Position numbers and translations under genes: made by a program. A stretch of 64,000 nt of DNA, taken from contig NZ_JYKO02000001.1 of NCBI RefSeq assembly GCF_000949385.2, positions 1,388,620 through 1,452,619 on the forward strand, in the 5' to 3' direction. Positions 27,478 through 35,854 of the stretch are shown piece by piece; position 1 is the first letter of the stretch; each line of letters begins with the position of its first letter. The DNA comes from Pseudomonas sp. LFM046. Its GTDB lineage: Bacteria; Pseudomonadota; Gammaproteobacteria; Pseudomonadales; Pseudomonadaceae. The notes beneath the pieces were generated by a model. It did not search any database. It was not told the origin of the DNA and saw nothing but the letters and a program-made list of their open reading frames with translations.

Positions 27478-27717
27478 GGTCGCCGCTAGTCACGGCATAC
27501 GACCGCAAGGTGGCGCTTCAAGGCACGTAGCTGGCGATTGTGGTGGAAGAAGAAGAGTGGGAGCAGGACCTCGATATCGGTCTGTTGCTCGGATGGAAAT
27601 AGAAACCCAGGCATATCCCTTATGGACGGCATCGGGCAGCGGCAACACCGTAGGTGTGTGGGAAAAGGCTGATTGGGAGAGTGGATGGGGTAAGGCCGAT
27701 TGGCGGCCCAGAAACGA

Positions 27718-27741
27718 AAAAAGCCCATGAAGTGGGCCTTT
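27718..27741 (-). terminator. Terminator of tRNA-Gly
   Basis: Read on the minus strand, the hairpin GGCCCAC-TTC-ATGGGC is followed by a T-run (complement of AAAAAA at about 27718-27723). It starts about 15 bases past the tRNA 3' end. Confidence 0.7.
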
Positions 27742-27754
27742 ATCTGGGGAATTC

Positions 27755-27828
27755 TGGAGCGGGCGAAGGGAATCGAACCCTCGTCATGAGCTTGGGAAGC
27801 TCAGGTAATGCCATTATACGACGCCCGC
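27755..27828 (-). tRNA. tRNA-Gly(CCC)
   Basis: A 74-nt cloverleaf includes an encoded CCA end. The acceptor stem is GCGGGCG/CGCCCGC, the anticodon loop UUCCCAA lies in stem UGAGC/GCUCA, and the T-arm carries GGTTCGATTCC. The anticodon CCC reads GGG glycine codons. A terminator follows. Confidence 0.96.
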
Positions 27829-27925
27829 GAAGGGTGCCATTTTTACCAGAAGCGAACCGCAAGGTGAAGCCCGAGGCAGTCACAAGTTACTGAAAATACT
27901 TGTACCTGCCCGGACGGCCACGCGC

Positions 27926-28807
27926 TCAAACGGCTACTGCCTGGTAGTCGGCAGCCTGCGGGCGCGCCATGCCCTTGGTGGCCGAGGTCTTGAGGAAGCC
28001 CAGCATGGCTTGTTGGGTCTGCATCCAGCCTGCCTTGTGCTCGACATCGACGAAGTGACCAGCGTTGTCGATGGTGGCGAAGCGGCAGTCACGCACGTGC
28101 TTGGCGAAGTGGCGGGCATCCTCGGCGGAGGTGTACTCGTCGCGCTCGCCGTTGATGAACAGCAGCGGGATGTCCAGGTCGGCCAGGCAGTCCACATAGC
28201 AGCGCGAGTCCATATTCAGCACCTGGCGGATGTGGAAGTGCATCTGCAGATACTCATGCTCGTCCAGGTTGCTGCAGTGCTTGTGGTTGAAGCGCTGGTA
28301 CAGACCCGGCAGGTACTTGCCGATGGTGCTGTTCACCAGGCTGCCCACCGCGTCGCGGTCGAGCGCTGCCAGGCAGTCCAGACCACGGGTGAGGTAGTCC
28401 ATCATCGGTTCATTGAGGATGGGCGAGAAGGACGTGACGACGGCCTTCTTGATCCGTGCCGGGCACTGGGCGAGGGCCAGCAGGGCGGAGACGCTGCCCC
28501 AGGAGAAGGACATCAGGTAGTCCACCCGGAAGCGCTCGATCAGGTGGAGGAGGATGTCGGCCTCGGTCTCCTTGCTGATGAAGCGGTCGTTGTCGTTGTG
28601 CGGCTTGGAGTGACCGGCATAGGGCTGGTCGAAGAGCACCACGTTGAAGTGCGGCTGCAGGTATTTCACTGTCTGCGCGAACGAGGCGGTCGTCGACAAG
28701 GAGCCGTTGACCAGAATGATGGTCTCCTTGGCTTCAGGATTGCCGTAGAACTCCGTGTAAACCTTGTACTGGCTGTGAATCTCGACGATGGCGGTTTCCG
28801 GCCTCAT
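27926..28807 (-). CDS. phaG: PhaG-like (R)-3-hydroxyacyl-ACP:CoA transacylase/thioesterase
   Basis: This 293-residue alpha/beta-fold enzyme is close to my memory of Pseudomonas PhaG along its whole length (MRPETAIVEIHSQY, IILVNGSLSTTASFAQTV, ISKETEADILL, INGERDEYT). PhaG diverts (R)-3-hydroxyacyl chains from fatty-acid synthesis to CoA or free acids for mcl-PHA; its paralogue RhlA makes HAA lipids. The nucleophile is S102 in SFSWGS, with acid and base in GERDEY and NAGHFVDVE. The start follows AGGAGGAAAC. A long AT-rich leader region lies upstream, suggesting strong regulation. RhlA is a less likely alternative, because no rhlB/rhlC neighbour exists. Confidence 0.85.
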   Translation of the reverse strand: MRPETAIVEIHSQYKVYTEFYGNPEAKETIILVNGSLSTTASFAQTVKYLQPHFNVVLFDQPYAGHSKPHNDNDRFISKETEADILLHLIERFRVDYLMSFSWGSVSALLALAQCPARIKKAVVTSFSPILNEPMMDYLTRGLDCLAALDRDAVGSLVNSTIGKYLPGLYQRFNHKHCSNLDEHEYLQMHFHIRQVLNMDSRCYVDCLADLDIPLLFINGERDEYTSAEDARHFAKHVRDCRFATIDNAGHFVDVEHKAGWMQTQQAMLGFLKTSATKGMARPQAADYQAVAV

Positions 28808-29205
28808 GTCGTTTCCTCCTGGCGCAGATGGGTCATGCAGGCGCTCTAACGGCTTGGCCCGCTCTAAGTCACGGCAGTAGGAAAACGCCTTTCGATGACA
28901 ATCGAATGTCAGGCGAGAATTTTTAGAATTCTTTATATTTCAAGCGGTTAGGTCGAAAAAAGACAGCGAGATCCGGCGCTTCGAGAGCACCAGACGGGGT
29001 CTTCTAACCAGGCAGGGAACCTACGAGTGCAATGCACAAGATACCGCAGGGGAACGCTTAGACGATCGGCATGACTCTTTGGTCACGCTCTGACCTTGTG
29101 TCCGATTTAAGCAGGGCCTCTTTACACCCGCAAGCTTATTGAAAGGAAAAATTTTTGCAGTTCGTCGGGTTATTCGCTTCCCGATGTGACTCGCAGGAGA
29201 CCTAG
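28808..29205. other. Intergenic region upstream of phaG
   Basis: This 398-bp gene-free stretch, AT-rich at 28910-28960, presumably holds the phaG promoter. An inverted motif GACAATCGAATGTC lies at about 28896-28909. I cannot assign a clear -35/-10 pair or sigma54 site. No open frame with coding character is present. Confidence 0.4.
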
Positions 29206-29898
29206 CTAAAAGTAGGCCACTTCTTCGGCGGTGAGCGGCCGGTAGTCGCCGGGCTGCAGGTGCGGGTCCAGCGTCAACGGCCCGATGCGTTCGCGATGCA
29301 GGCGCACGACCCGGTTGCGGAAGTGGCCGAACATGCGCTTGACCTGGTGGTAGCGCCCCTCGTGCAGGGTCAGGCGGGCGGAGCGGGTGCCGAGGATTTC
29401 CAACTGGGCGGGGAGGGTGGTCAGGTCCTCGTAGGCGAAGTAGAGCCCACTGGCGAAGGTGTCCGCGTACTCGGCGCCGATGGGCTGCTCGGTCTCGACG
29501 TAGTAGACCTTGGGCTGCTTGCTCCCGGGCAGGGTGAGCCGGCGCGACCAGAGGCCGTCGTTGGTGATCAGCAATAGGCCGGTGGTGGTGAGGTCCAGGC
29601 GCCCGCCGAGGTGCAGCTCGTGCTTGTCGGGCTCATTCAGCAGATCGAGCACGGTCGGATGCTCAGGGTGCTCCGTGGCACTGACGTGGCCGGAGGGCTT
29701 GTGGAGCATGAAGTAGCGCGCCGCCTTGCCGGCCTGGAGCAGCCGGTCATCCAGTTCCACCCGGTTGAATTCGCGGACTTCGAAGCGTCCGTCGGTCACC
29801 GATTGTCCATCCACGCGCACGCGGCCGGCGGCCAGCAGCAGGCGTGCATCCAGGCGGCTGAACTCGGGGAAATTGCTCAGAAATCGATCAAGGCGCAT
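29206..29898 (-). CDS. rsuA: 16S rRNA pseudouridine synthase RsuA
   Basis: This 230-residue protein has an S4 RNA-binding domain (MRLDRFLSNFPEFSRLDARL) followed by the RsuA/TruB-type catalytic domain. The active-site Asp is in LGGRLDLTTTGLLL. It also carries RSARLTLHEGRYHQVKRMFG, typical of RsuA/RluE/RluF. RsuA isomerises U516 in 16S rRNA. The ATG at 29898 overlaps the stop of the upstream CWC gene by one base (TGATG), so translation is coupled. Confidence 0.87.
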   Translation of the reverse strand: MRLDRFLSNFPEFSRLDARLLLAAGRVRVDGQSVTDGRFEVREFNRVELDDRLLQAGKAARYFMLHKPSGHVSATEHPEHPTVLDLLNEPDKHELHLGGRLDLTTTGLLLITNDGLWSRRLTLPGSKQPKVYYVETEQPIGAEYADTFASGLYFAYEDLTTLPAQLEILGTRSARLTLHEGRYHQVKRMFGHFRNRVVRLHRERIGPLTLDPHLQPGDYRPLTAEEVAYF

Positions 29899-30110
29899 CA
29901 GTTTGGTGCATCGGGCGGCAGTGCCTGGGCGCAACGGGGACAGAGGCAGGCGCGGTCGATGTCCTCAGGCGGGATACGCTGGAGCGCGGCCGGATCGATG
30001 GGCGTCGTGAAGCACCAGCACGCCTGACCGGCACGGGACGGATCGGCCTGGGTGCACTGGTTGCTCTGGCCGCACAGCGGGCAGCGGGTCGGGTCGGAAG
30101 GCGCGCTCAT
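29898..30110 (-). CDS. Small cysteine-rich CWC protein
   Basis: This 70-residue protein has paired cysteine motifs CPLCGQSNQC, CWCF and CLCPRC, with a PIDPAALQRIPPEDIDRAC core typical of the cysteine-rich CWC family. It presumably binds zinc; function is unknown. I chose the ATG at 30110 (MSAPSDPTRC), because the longer frame is not typical. It overlaps rsuA and probably forms a two-gene operon with it, an arrangement I believe is common in Pseudomonas but have not verified. Confidence 0.78.
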   Translation of the reverse strand: MSAPSDPTRCPLCGQSNQCTQADPSRAGQACWCFTTPIDPAALQRIPPEDIDRACLCPRCAQALPPDAPN

Positions 30111-30374
30111 GGTGTGGATCGGCGGCGGAAAGGGCGCAAGGTTGCAGCGTCGCGGCGCAAGCTGCAAGTCCGCTCCGATGGGCGCCGCCTTCCGGCGTTC
30201 CGGGTGTCAGCGGACGTTGCCGTCTGGCGTCGATCGCCTAGGCTCGAATATGCAAGGTGAAGGTGTCTGAAAGCGACGTGGTCGGATTCACAAATTTCTG
30301 AAGGACTGCGAGAAGCTGACGCATAATCGCGGTCTATCGATACTGTTACCCACCATTCAGAGCAGAGCTGCCTC

Positions 30375-31097
30375 GTGTCCACCAACATCACAGTCGTCAA
30401 TAAAGCCAAGGCCTGGTCCGCTCACGGTGTCACCGCCACCGGCGTCGTGCTGGCCCTGATGGCCATTCTCGCCCTGTTCGACAACCAGCCCCGCGATTGC
30501 CTCCTCTGGCTGGGGGCGGCGCTGCTGGTAGATGGCCTCGATGGCACCTTCGCCCGACGGGTGCAGACCAGCACCATGCTGCCGAACTTCGATGGCTCCA
30601 CCCTGGACCTGGTGATCGACTACCTCACCTACGTCTTCATCCCTGCCATCTTCATCTACCGCTACATCGACCTGCCCGAGCACACGGCGCTGGTCACCGT
30701 GAGCCTGATCCTGGTGTCGTCGCTGTTCTGCTTCTGCAACCTGAACATGAAGAGCAGCGACAACTACTTCGTCGGCTTCCCCGCCGCCTGGAACGTCGTG
30801 GCGCTCTACATCTGGATCATCGAGCCGTTGCCGGTGGTGAGCCTGCTGCTGATCTGCGTCCTCGCCGCCCTGACCCTGACCAAGCTGAAGTTCCTCCACC
30901 CGTTCCGGGTGCGCAAGCTGATGCCGCTGAACATCGTGGTCACCTTCGTGTGGATGATCAGCAGCATGTTCCTCATCCTTCAGCACCCCTTCTACAAGTC
31001 ACTGGTGCTGGGCATCTGGTGGCTGGCTTCGGCCTATTTCGTGGGCATCTGCCTGTGGCGCAGCCTGCTGGACTGGACCCATAAGCTGAAGGCCTGA
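30375..31097 (+). CDS. pcs: Phosphatidylcholine synthase
   Basis: This 240-residue inner-membrane enzyme has about eight hydrophobic helices and the CDP-alcohol phosphotransferase motif DG-x2-AR-x12-G-x3-D-x3-D, starting at DGTFARR and ending IDY. The x12 spacing, longer than the usual x8, is characteristic of Pcs. It condenses CDP-diacylglycerol with choline to give phosphatidylcholine and CMP. The start is GTG, since no ATG fits; the ribosome site is weak. It is divergent from the CWC/rsuA unit and stands alone. Confidence 0.9.
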   Translation: MSTNITVVNKAKAWSAHGVTATGVVLALMAILALFDNQPRDCLLWLGAALLVDGLDGTFARRVQTSTMLPNFDGSTLDLVIDYLTYVFIPAIFIYRYIDLPEHTALVTVSLILVSSLFCFCNLNMKSSDNYFVGFPAAWNVVALYIWIIEPLPVVSLLLICVLAALTLTKLKFLHPFRVRKLMPLNIVVTFVWMISSMFLILQHPFYKSLVLGIWWLASAYFVGICLWRSLLDWTHKLKA

Positions 31098-31113
31098 CGT
31101 CCACTCGTCTTTC

Positions 31114-31155
31114 CTGCGGGAGGGTATTCATTCGCGAATGAATGCCCTCCCGCAG
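31114..31155. repeat. Near-perfect 42-nt palindrome
   Basis: CTGCGGGAGGGTATTCATTC at 31114-31133 pairs with its complement through 31155; the only mismatch is G-T-like. The hairpin lies 16 bases past the pcs stop. It could act as a bidirectional terminator without T-run or as an mRNA 3' stabiliser. It shares the ATTCATTCGC core with the REPIN-like arms. Confidence 0.6.
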
Positions 31156-31277
31156 TCGTTTCTGCCCGCTGAAATCCTGCCTGATTGGTCACCTCGTATT
31201 CGCGCCAATTGGCCGTAGGTCACTCGCCCCACCAGCAGTAGCTTGGAGGCATCCCTTCCCACCACGAGGATGCCCCG

Positions 31278-31718
31278 ATGACCCCGCGCCTGGATTACTA
31301 CGCGGCTTCTCCCGATGCGCTCAAGGCGATGCTCGCCCTGGAGGCCGCGGTGAGCAAACTGCCCCTGGAGAAGCCGCTGCTGGAGTTGGTGAAGCTGCGC
31401 GCCTCGCAGATCAATGGCTGCGCCTTCTGTGTTGATCTGCACGCCCACGACGCCCGCAAGCGTGGCGAAACCGAACGCCGCCTGTTCGCGGTTGCCGTCT
31501 GGCGCGAGAGTCCTTTCTTCACCGTCCGCGAGCGCGCCGCGCTGGCGTGGACGGAGGCCCTGACCCGGCTTGCCGAGACCCATGCCCCGGATGAGGACTA
31601 CGCGCTGCTCGCCGCTGAGTTCAGCGAACGCGAGCGGGTGGACCTGACCCTGGCCATCAACACCATCAACTCCTGGAACCGGCTGGCTGTCGGCTTCCGC
31701 AAAGTCCCGAGCGAGTGA
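31278..31718 (+). CDS. AhpD-like carboxymuconolactone decarboxylase family protein
   Basis: This 146-residue protein has the AhpD-type redox motif CAFCVDLH (Cys-x2-Cys-x3-His) at about residues 51-58 inside the conserved LVKLRASQINGCAFC stretch. Such proteins act as alkylhydroperoxidases or as thiol partners. An AAGG-type site precedes the start. It lies eight bases before the cupin gene, which suggests co-transcription. Confidence 0.87.
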   Translation: MTPRLDYYAASPDALKAMLALEAAVSKLPLEKPLLELVKLRASQINGCAFCVDLHAHDARKRGETERRLFAVAVWRESPFFTVRERAALAWTEALTRLAETHAPDEDYALLAAEFSERERVDLTLAINTINSWNRLAVGFRKVPSE

Positions 31719-31725
31719 CACGACC

Positions 31726-32145
31726 ATGCGCAATCTGAAAACCCTTTCCGCACTCACGGCCGGCCTGATGCTGATGAGCCTCCAGGCGGCTTACGCCCAT
31801 GAAGCCGGCGACGGCCACGAAAAAGTCACCGTGCTGCAGGAGCAGAGCCCGGCCAATGCACCGGGCAAGAAAGCTCTCCTGCTGACCGTCGATTACGCGC
31901 CGGGGCAGCGCTCCGCCGCCCACCTCCACCCGGGCTCGGTGCTCGCCTATGTGGTGGAAGGGGAAGTGATCTCCCAAATCAAGGGGCAGGAGCCCAAGCT
32001 CTACAAGGCCGGCGAAAGCTGGTACGAACCCGCCGGCAGCGCCCATCTGCAGTCGCGCAATGCCAGCGAAACCAAGCCGGCGAAGCTGGTGGCGTGGGTG
32101 CTGAACGACGAGAAAGCGCCGGTTCTGGAGCCTTACGAACAGTGA
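31726..32145 (+). CDS. Exported small cupin-domain protein
   Basis: This 139-residue protein has a signal peptide (TLSALTAGLMLMSLQAAYAH, cleavage likely after AYA) and a single cupin_2 domain with HLHPGS and the second motif SWYEPAGSAHLQSRN. The metal ligand histidines are conserved. It is likely periplasmic. Small cupins next to AhpD-like genes are frequent in pseudomonads; a role in peroxide or carbonyl stress is a guess. Confidence 0.85.
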   Translation: MRNLKTLSALTAGLMLMSLQAAYAHEAGDGHEKVTVLQEQSPANAPGKKALLLTVDYAPGQRSAAHLHPGSVLAYVVEGEVISQIKGQEPKLYKAGESWYEPAGSAHLQSRNASETKPAKLVAWVLNDEKAPVLEPYEQ

Positions 32146-32223
32146 GCTGCGGGCGTCGTCTTTCTTGTGGGGGTGAATCCGCTTACCAACTGGTCAGTTC
32201 TTGGCCCGGCTGAGATTCCGTAC

Positions 32224-32300
32224 GCGGTGCGCATGGCGCACCCTACGGTCGAGCCCGGATCAAGGCGGGCGTACGGTAGGGTGCGCCGCGCGCACCGGTA
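32224..32300. repeat. Pair of inverted GGTGCGC/GCGCACC repeats
   Basis: GCGGTGCGCATGGCGCACCC (from 32224) and the inverse-complementary unit at 32273-32300 face each other. Each is itself palindromic. They lie between the convergent cupin and porin genes and may form a hairpin or act as a transcription block. Confidence 0.55.
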
Positions 32301-32325
32301 CTTCAGGCTGGCGCGGCGCTTCCGG

Positions 32326-33588
32326 TTACCAGAGCGGCAAGGTGTAGCTGAGGATCAGCCGGTTCTCGTCCAGATCGTTGCCGAAATGGGTCGAGCGCAG
32401 GGTTGCGTTGCGCCACTTGAGGCCGAGGTTCTTCAGTGGTCCGCTTTGCACCACATAGGCGATGTCGGTGTCGCGCTCCCATTCCTTGCCATCCTTGCGC
32501 CCGGCGCCCAACTCGACGCCATCGCCGCTGAGGTAACGGGTCATGAAGGTCAGCCCGGGAATGCCCAGGGCGGCGAAGTTGTAGTCGTAGCGGGCCTGCC
32601 AGGAGCGCTCCTCGCGGTTGGCGAAGTCGCTGATCTGCACGAAGTTCACCAGGTAGGCGTCGCTGCCGTTGACGTAAGCAAAGCCGGTGTCGCCGCCCAT
32701 CCGCTGGTAGCCGAGGCCCAGGGCGTGGCCGCCGATGCCGTAGGTGAACATGGCGCCGAAGGCTTGGTTGTCGACGTTGCTGTTGCCCTCGTCGGTAGAG
32801 CGGGCGAAGCGCAGGTCGCTCTTCAGGCTCTGCCCGTCACCCAGTGACAGCAGGTGGTTCAGGGTCAGCATGTGCTGGCGGTAGAAGTCGTCCAGGCGGC
32901 CGAAACCGTAGCCGGTGGTGAGGCTGTCGTTCCACTTGTAGCTGAGGTTGGCGAAGTCGAAGGCGTCGCTGGTGACCTGGCGCGCACGGATGTTCTTCAC
33001 CCCGATCGTGGTGATGGAAAGGTCCTCGTAGTCGGAGGAGTCGCGCTGGTTGACCTGGCGCAGGTGCCCGGCATCGAAGGTCAGGCCGTCGATCTCCAGG
33101 GAATTGAGCTGACCGCCCTCGAAGGTCTGCGGCAGCAGGCGCGAGTCATTGGCCAGCAGCACCGGCAGCTTGGGCATCAGCGTGCCGAGCTTGAGGGTGC
33201 TTTTCGAGGCGCGCAGTTTGGCGGTCAGGCCCAGTTCGCCGTACTCGTCCTGGGCGCGTTTGGGCGCTTCGCGATCGCGCTTGAGCAGGCCCGAGCCGGC
33301 ACGGTCGGGGCTTGAATCGAGCTTCACGCCGAGCAGACCGATCGCGTCCACCCCAACGCCAATGCTGCCTTCGGTAAAGCCTGACTCATAACGCAACAGG
33401 AAGCCCTGGGCCCATTCCTCGGCTTTGGCCTGGGGCGCGGCGTGCTGGCGGAAGTCGCGATTGAAGTAGAAGTTGCGCAGCTCCAGGCTGGCCTTGGAGT
33501 CCTTGACGAAGTCCGCCAGGGCCGGCGTGGAAAGGCCGAGAACGCCGCCGGCCAGGAGCAGCCCGGTGGTGAGGGTATTGCGGTGCAT
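32326..33588 (-). CDS. OprD-family outer-membrane porin
   Basis: This 420-residue protein has a signal peptide (LTTGLLLAGGVLGLSTPALA) and OprD-family motifs: N-terminal FVKDSKASLELRNFYFNRDF, LPQTFEGGQLNSLEIDGLTF, and C-terminal NRLILSYTLPLW ending in an aromatic residue as expected for a beta-barrel. The family transports amino acids, carboxylates or aromatic acids. Its position beside ActP and an acyl-CoA ligase suggests a short- or medium-chain organic acid. The start follows AGAGGACTCTCC. Confidence 0.9.
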   Translation of the reverse strand: MHRNTLTTGLLLAGGVLGLSTPALADFVKDSKASLELRNFYFNRDFRQHAAPQAKAEEWAQGFLLRYESGFTEGSIGVGVDAIGLLGVKLDSSPDRAGSGLLKRDREAPKRAQDEYGELGLTAKLRASKSTLKLGTLMPKLPVLLANDSRLLPQTFEGGQLNSLEIDGLTFDAGHLRQVNQRDSSDYEDLSITTIGVKNIRARQVTSDAFDFANLSYKWNDSLTTGYGFGRLDDFYRQHMLTLNHLLSLGDGQSLKSDLRFARSTDEGNSNVDNQAFGAMFTYGIGGHALGLGYQRMGGDTGFAYVNGSDAYLVNFVQISDFANREERSWQARYDYNFAALGIPGLTFMTRYLSGDGVELGAGRKDGKEWERDTDIAYVVQSGPLKNLGLKWRNATLRSTHFGNDLDENRLILSYTLPLW

Positions 33589-33628
33589 GGAGAGTCCTCT
33601 TGTTTTTCTTTTCGGGGTACAGCGGGAA

Positions 33629-33665
33629 TAAAAAAGGCGCGGACCAAAGGAGCCCGGACCGCGCC
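33629..33665 (-). terminator. Terminator downstream of actP
   Basis: On the minus strand the stem GGCGCGG/CCGCGCC encloses GGTCC-type pairing and is followed by a T-run (complement of AAAAAA at about 33629-33635). It lies between the actP stop and the porin start. Confidence 0.7.
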
Positions 33666-33737
33666 ATGCTCAACAGCGGGGCGGCAGCTTTGCTGCGGGG
33701 GCAGGAGTGGCACGGCCGTCTGGCCGAGCCCCCCGAA

Positions 33738-35387
33738 TCAATGGCTGCTGGCGGCGGCCGCTCCGAGGCCGGTCTGGGCGCGGACGAACTGGTCGTCGTA
33801 GGCGGCGCGTTCACGGCTGGCGCGGGTGCTGCGGTCGAGGCTGGACACCACCACGATCACGGCGAATGCCAGGGGCATGGAGAAGAGCGCCGGGTGGTCG
33901 TAAGGGAAGATGGCCTTGGCATGGCCAAGCACCGTCACCCATACGGCGGGGGAGAGGATTACCAGCACCAGAGCGCTGACCAGGCCGGTCAATCCGCCCC
34001 AGAGGGCGCCTCGGGTGGTCAGGCCTTTCCAGTACATGGCCATGATCAGCACCGGGAAGTTGGCCGAAGCGGCCACGCCGAAGGTCAGGCCGACGAGGAA
34101 GGCGATGTTCATCTGTTCGAACAGCAGCCCCAGACCGATGGCCACCAGGCCCAGGCAGACCGTGGCGATGCGGCTGACACGCATCTCCTCGCGTTCGCTG
34201 GCAAGACCCTTGCGCAGCACGGTGGCGTAGAGGTCGTGAGAGATGGCCGAGGCTCCGGCCAGCGCCAGGCCGGACACCACGGCGAGGATAGTGGCGAAGG
34301 CCACGGCGGAGAGGAAACCGAGGAACAGGTTGCCGCCCACTGCCTTGGCCAGGTGCATGGCCACCATGTTGCCGCCGCCCACCAGGGCGCCTCCCAGCTT
34401 GCCGTCGACGAAGTACTGCGGGTCGGTGCCGACGATGACGATGGCGGTGTAGCCGAGCACGCAGACGACCAGGAAGAAGAAACCGATGAAACCGGTGGCG
34501 AACAGCACCGAGCGGCGGGCCTCCCTGGCATTGGGCACGGTGAAGAAGCGCATCAGGATATGCGGCAGGCCGGCGATGCCGAACACCAGGCCGAGGGACA
34601 GGGACACGGCGTTGATCGGGTCCGCCAGCAGGGAGCCGGGGCCCATGATGCCGTTACCGATGGCGTGTGCGTCCACCGCACGGCTGGCGAGGTTTTCGAA
34701 GCTGAAGCCGAACTCGTCCATGGCCATCAGCACCAGGGTGGTACCGCCGGCCAGCAGCAGGACGGCCTTCACGATCTGCACCCAGGTGGTGGCGATCATG
34801 CCGCCGAAGATCACGTAGACCAGCATCAGCATGCCGACGACGACCACCGCGATCTGGTAGTCCAGGCCGAACAGCAGCTTGATCAACTGGCCGGCACCCA
34901 CCATTTGCACGATGAGGTAGCAGCAGACCACGGTCAGCGAGCCGAGGGCGGCGAAGCTGCGCACGCGGGTCTGATCGAGGCGGTAGGAGACGATGTCGGC
35001 GAAGGTGTACTTGCCGAGGTTGCGCAAGCGTTCGGCCATCAGGAAGGTGATCACCGGCCAGCCGACGAAGAAGCCGATGGTGTAGACGAAGCCATCGTAG
35101 CCCTTGGCGAATACCAGGCTGGACAGGCCCAGCAGGGTTGCCGCCGACATGTAGTCACCGGCAATGGCCAGGCCGTTCTGGAAGCCGGAGATACCGCCGC
35201 CAGCGGTGTAGAAGTCCGACGCCGAGCGGGTACGCCGGGCGGCCCACCAGGTGATGACGAGGGTGGCCATGACAAAGACGAAGAACATGCCGATGGCGTG
35301 CAGGTTGAGCGGTTGCCGGGTGCCGGCGTCGATTGCGGCGAAGGCCCCTGCGGGCATCAAGGCGAAGAGGGCGAGCAGTGCTTTCAT
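33738..35387 (-). CDS. actP: ActP-like sodium/acetate symporter
   Basis: This 549-residue sodium:solute symporter (SSS family) has about 13-14 helices. Visible family stretches are [49 protein letters not shown] and [21 protein letters not shown]. coli ActP takes up acetate and glycolate. It overlaps the YjcH-like gene by four bases. Together with the porin, acyl-CoA ligase and two-component system it forms an organic acid uptake-activation unit. Confidence 0.88.
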   Translation of the reverse strand: MKALLALFALMPAGAFAAIDAGTRQPLNLHAIGMFFVFVMATLVITWWAARRTRSASDFYTAGGGISGFQNGLAIAGDYMSAATLLGLSSLVFAKGYDGFVYTIGFFVGWPVITFLMAERLRNLGKYTFADIVSYRLDQTRVRSFAALGSLTVVCCYLIVQMVGAGQLIKLLFGLDYQIAVVVVGMLMLVYVIFGGMIATTWVQIVKAVLLLAGGTTLVLMAMDEFGFSFENLASRAVDAHAIGNGIMGPGSLLADPINAVSLSLGLVFGIAGLPHILMRFFTVPNAREARRSVLFATGFIGFFFLVVCVLGYTAIVIVGTDPQYFVDGKLGGALVGGGNMVAMHLAKAVGGNLFLGFLSAVAFATILAVVSGLALAGASAISHDLYATVLRKGLASEREEMRVSRIATVCLGLVAIGLGLLFEQMNIAFLVGLTFGVAASANFPVLIMAMYWKGLTTRGALWGGLTGLVSALVLVILSPAVWVTVLGHAKAIFPYDHPALFSMPLAFAVIVVVSSLDRSTRASRERAAYDDQFVRAQTGLGAAAASSH

Positions 35388-35713
35388 GCCTTGGCCTCCT
35401 CGATGATCTCGGCGCTCAGAGCGTCGAAGCGGTTATTGGCATGACGGACGTAGCAGGCGGTCAACAACCAGGAAAAGATGATGATGGCGGCCCCCACCGG
35501 GATGCCGCGGCTGAGGTGGCTGCCTTCGTACAGCGGCAGGTGCAGCCAGCCCGGCACGAAGGCCACCAGCATGATGAAGAGGTAATAGACCCCCAGCACC
35601 AGGGCGCTGAGGGACCAGGCCAGCACGGCCCGCTGGTGGGCCAGGCGCTGGAATTTCGGGTTGGACCGGATGCGTTGGAAGCTTTGGTTGTGAGGTGTTT
35701 CGTGGGTACTCAT
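35384..35713 (-). CDS. yjcH: YjcH-like DUF485 membrane protein
   Basis: This 109-residue protein has two membrane helices and the DUF485 family pattern ([20 protein letters not shown], then [15 protein letters not shown]). It sits directly upstream of actP, as in E. coli acs-yjcH-actP. The start at 35713 (MSTHETPHN) fits the family and avoids 29 low-complexity codons. Its function, presumably assisting ActP, is not known. Confidence 0.88.
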   Translation of the reverse strand: MSTHETPHNQSFQRIRSNPKFQRLAHQRAVLAWSLSALVLGVYYLFIMLVAFVPGWLHLPLYEGSHLSRGIPVGAAIIIFSWLLTACYVRHANNRFDALSAEIIEEAKA

Positions 35714-35854
35714 GACGGGCTCCGCTTGTTGTTGTTGTCGATGCCTGTTGCTGGCCGCCGCAGCTTTTCCGGGCATGCGGCGGCCCCTGGCGGCAGCCAT
35801 TGGCTGCCGCCCTGTTCCTGAGCGCTTCGGGGTGTCCGGACGGGCCGGATTCAG

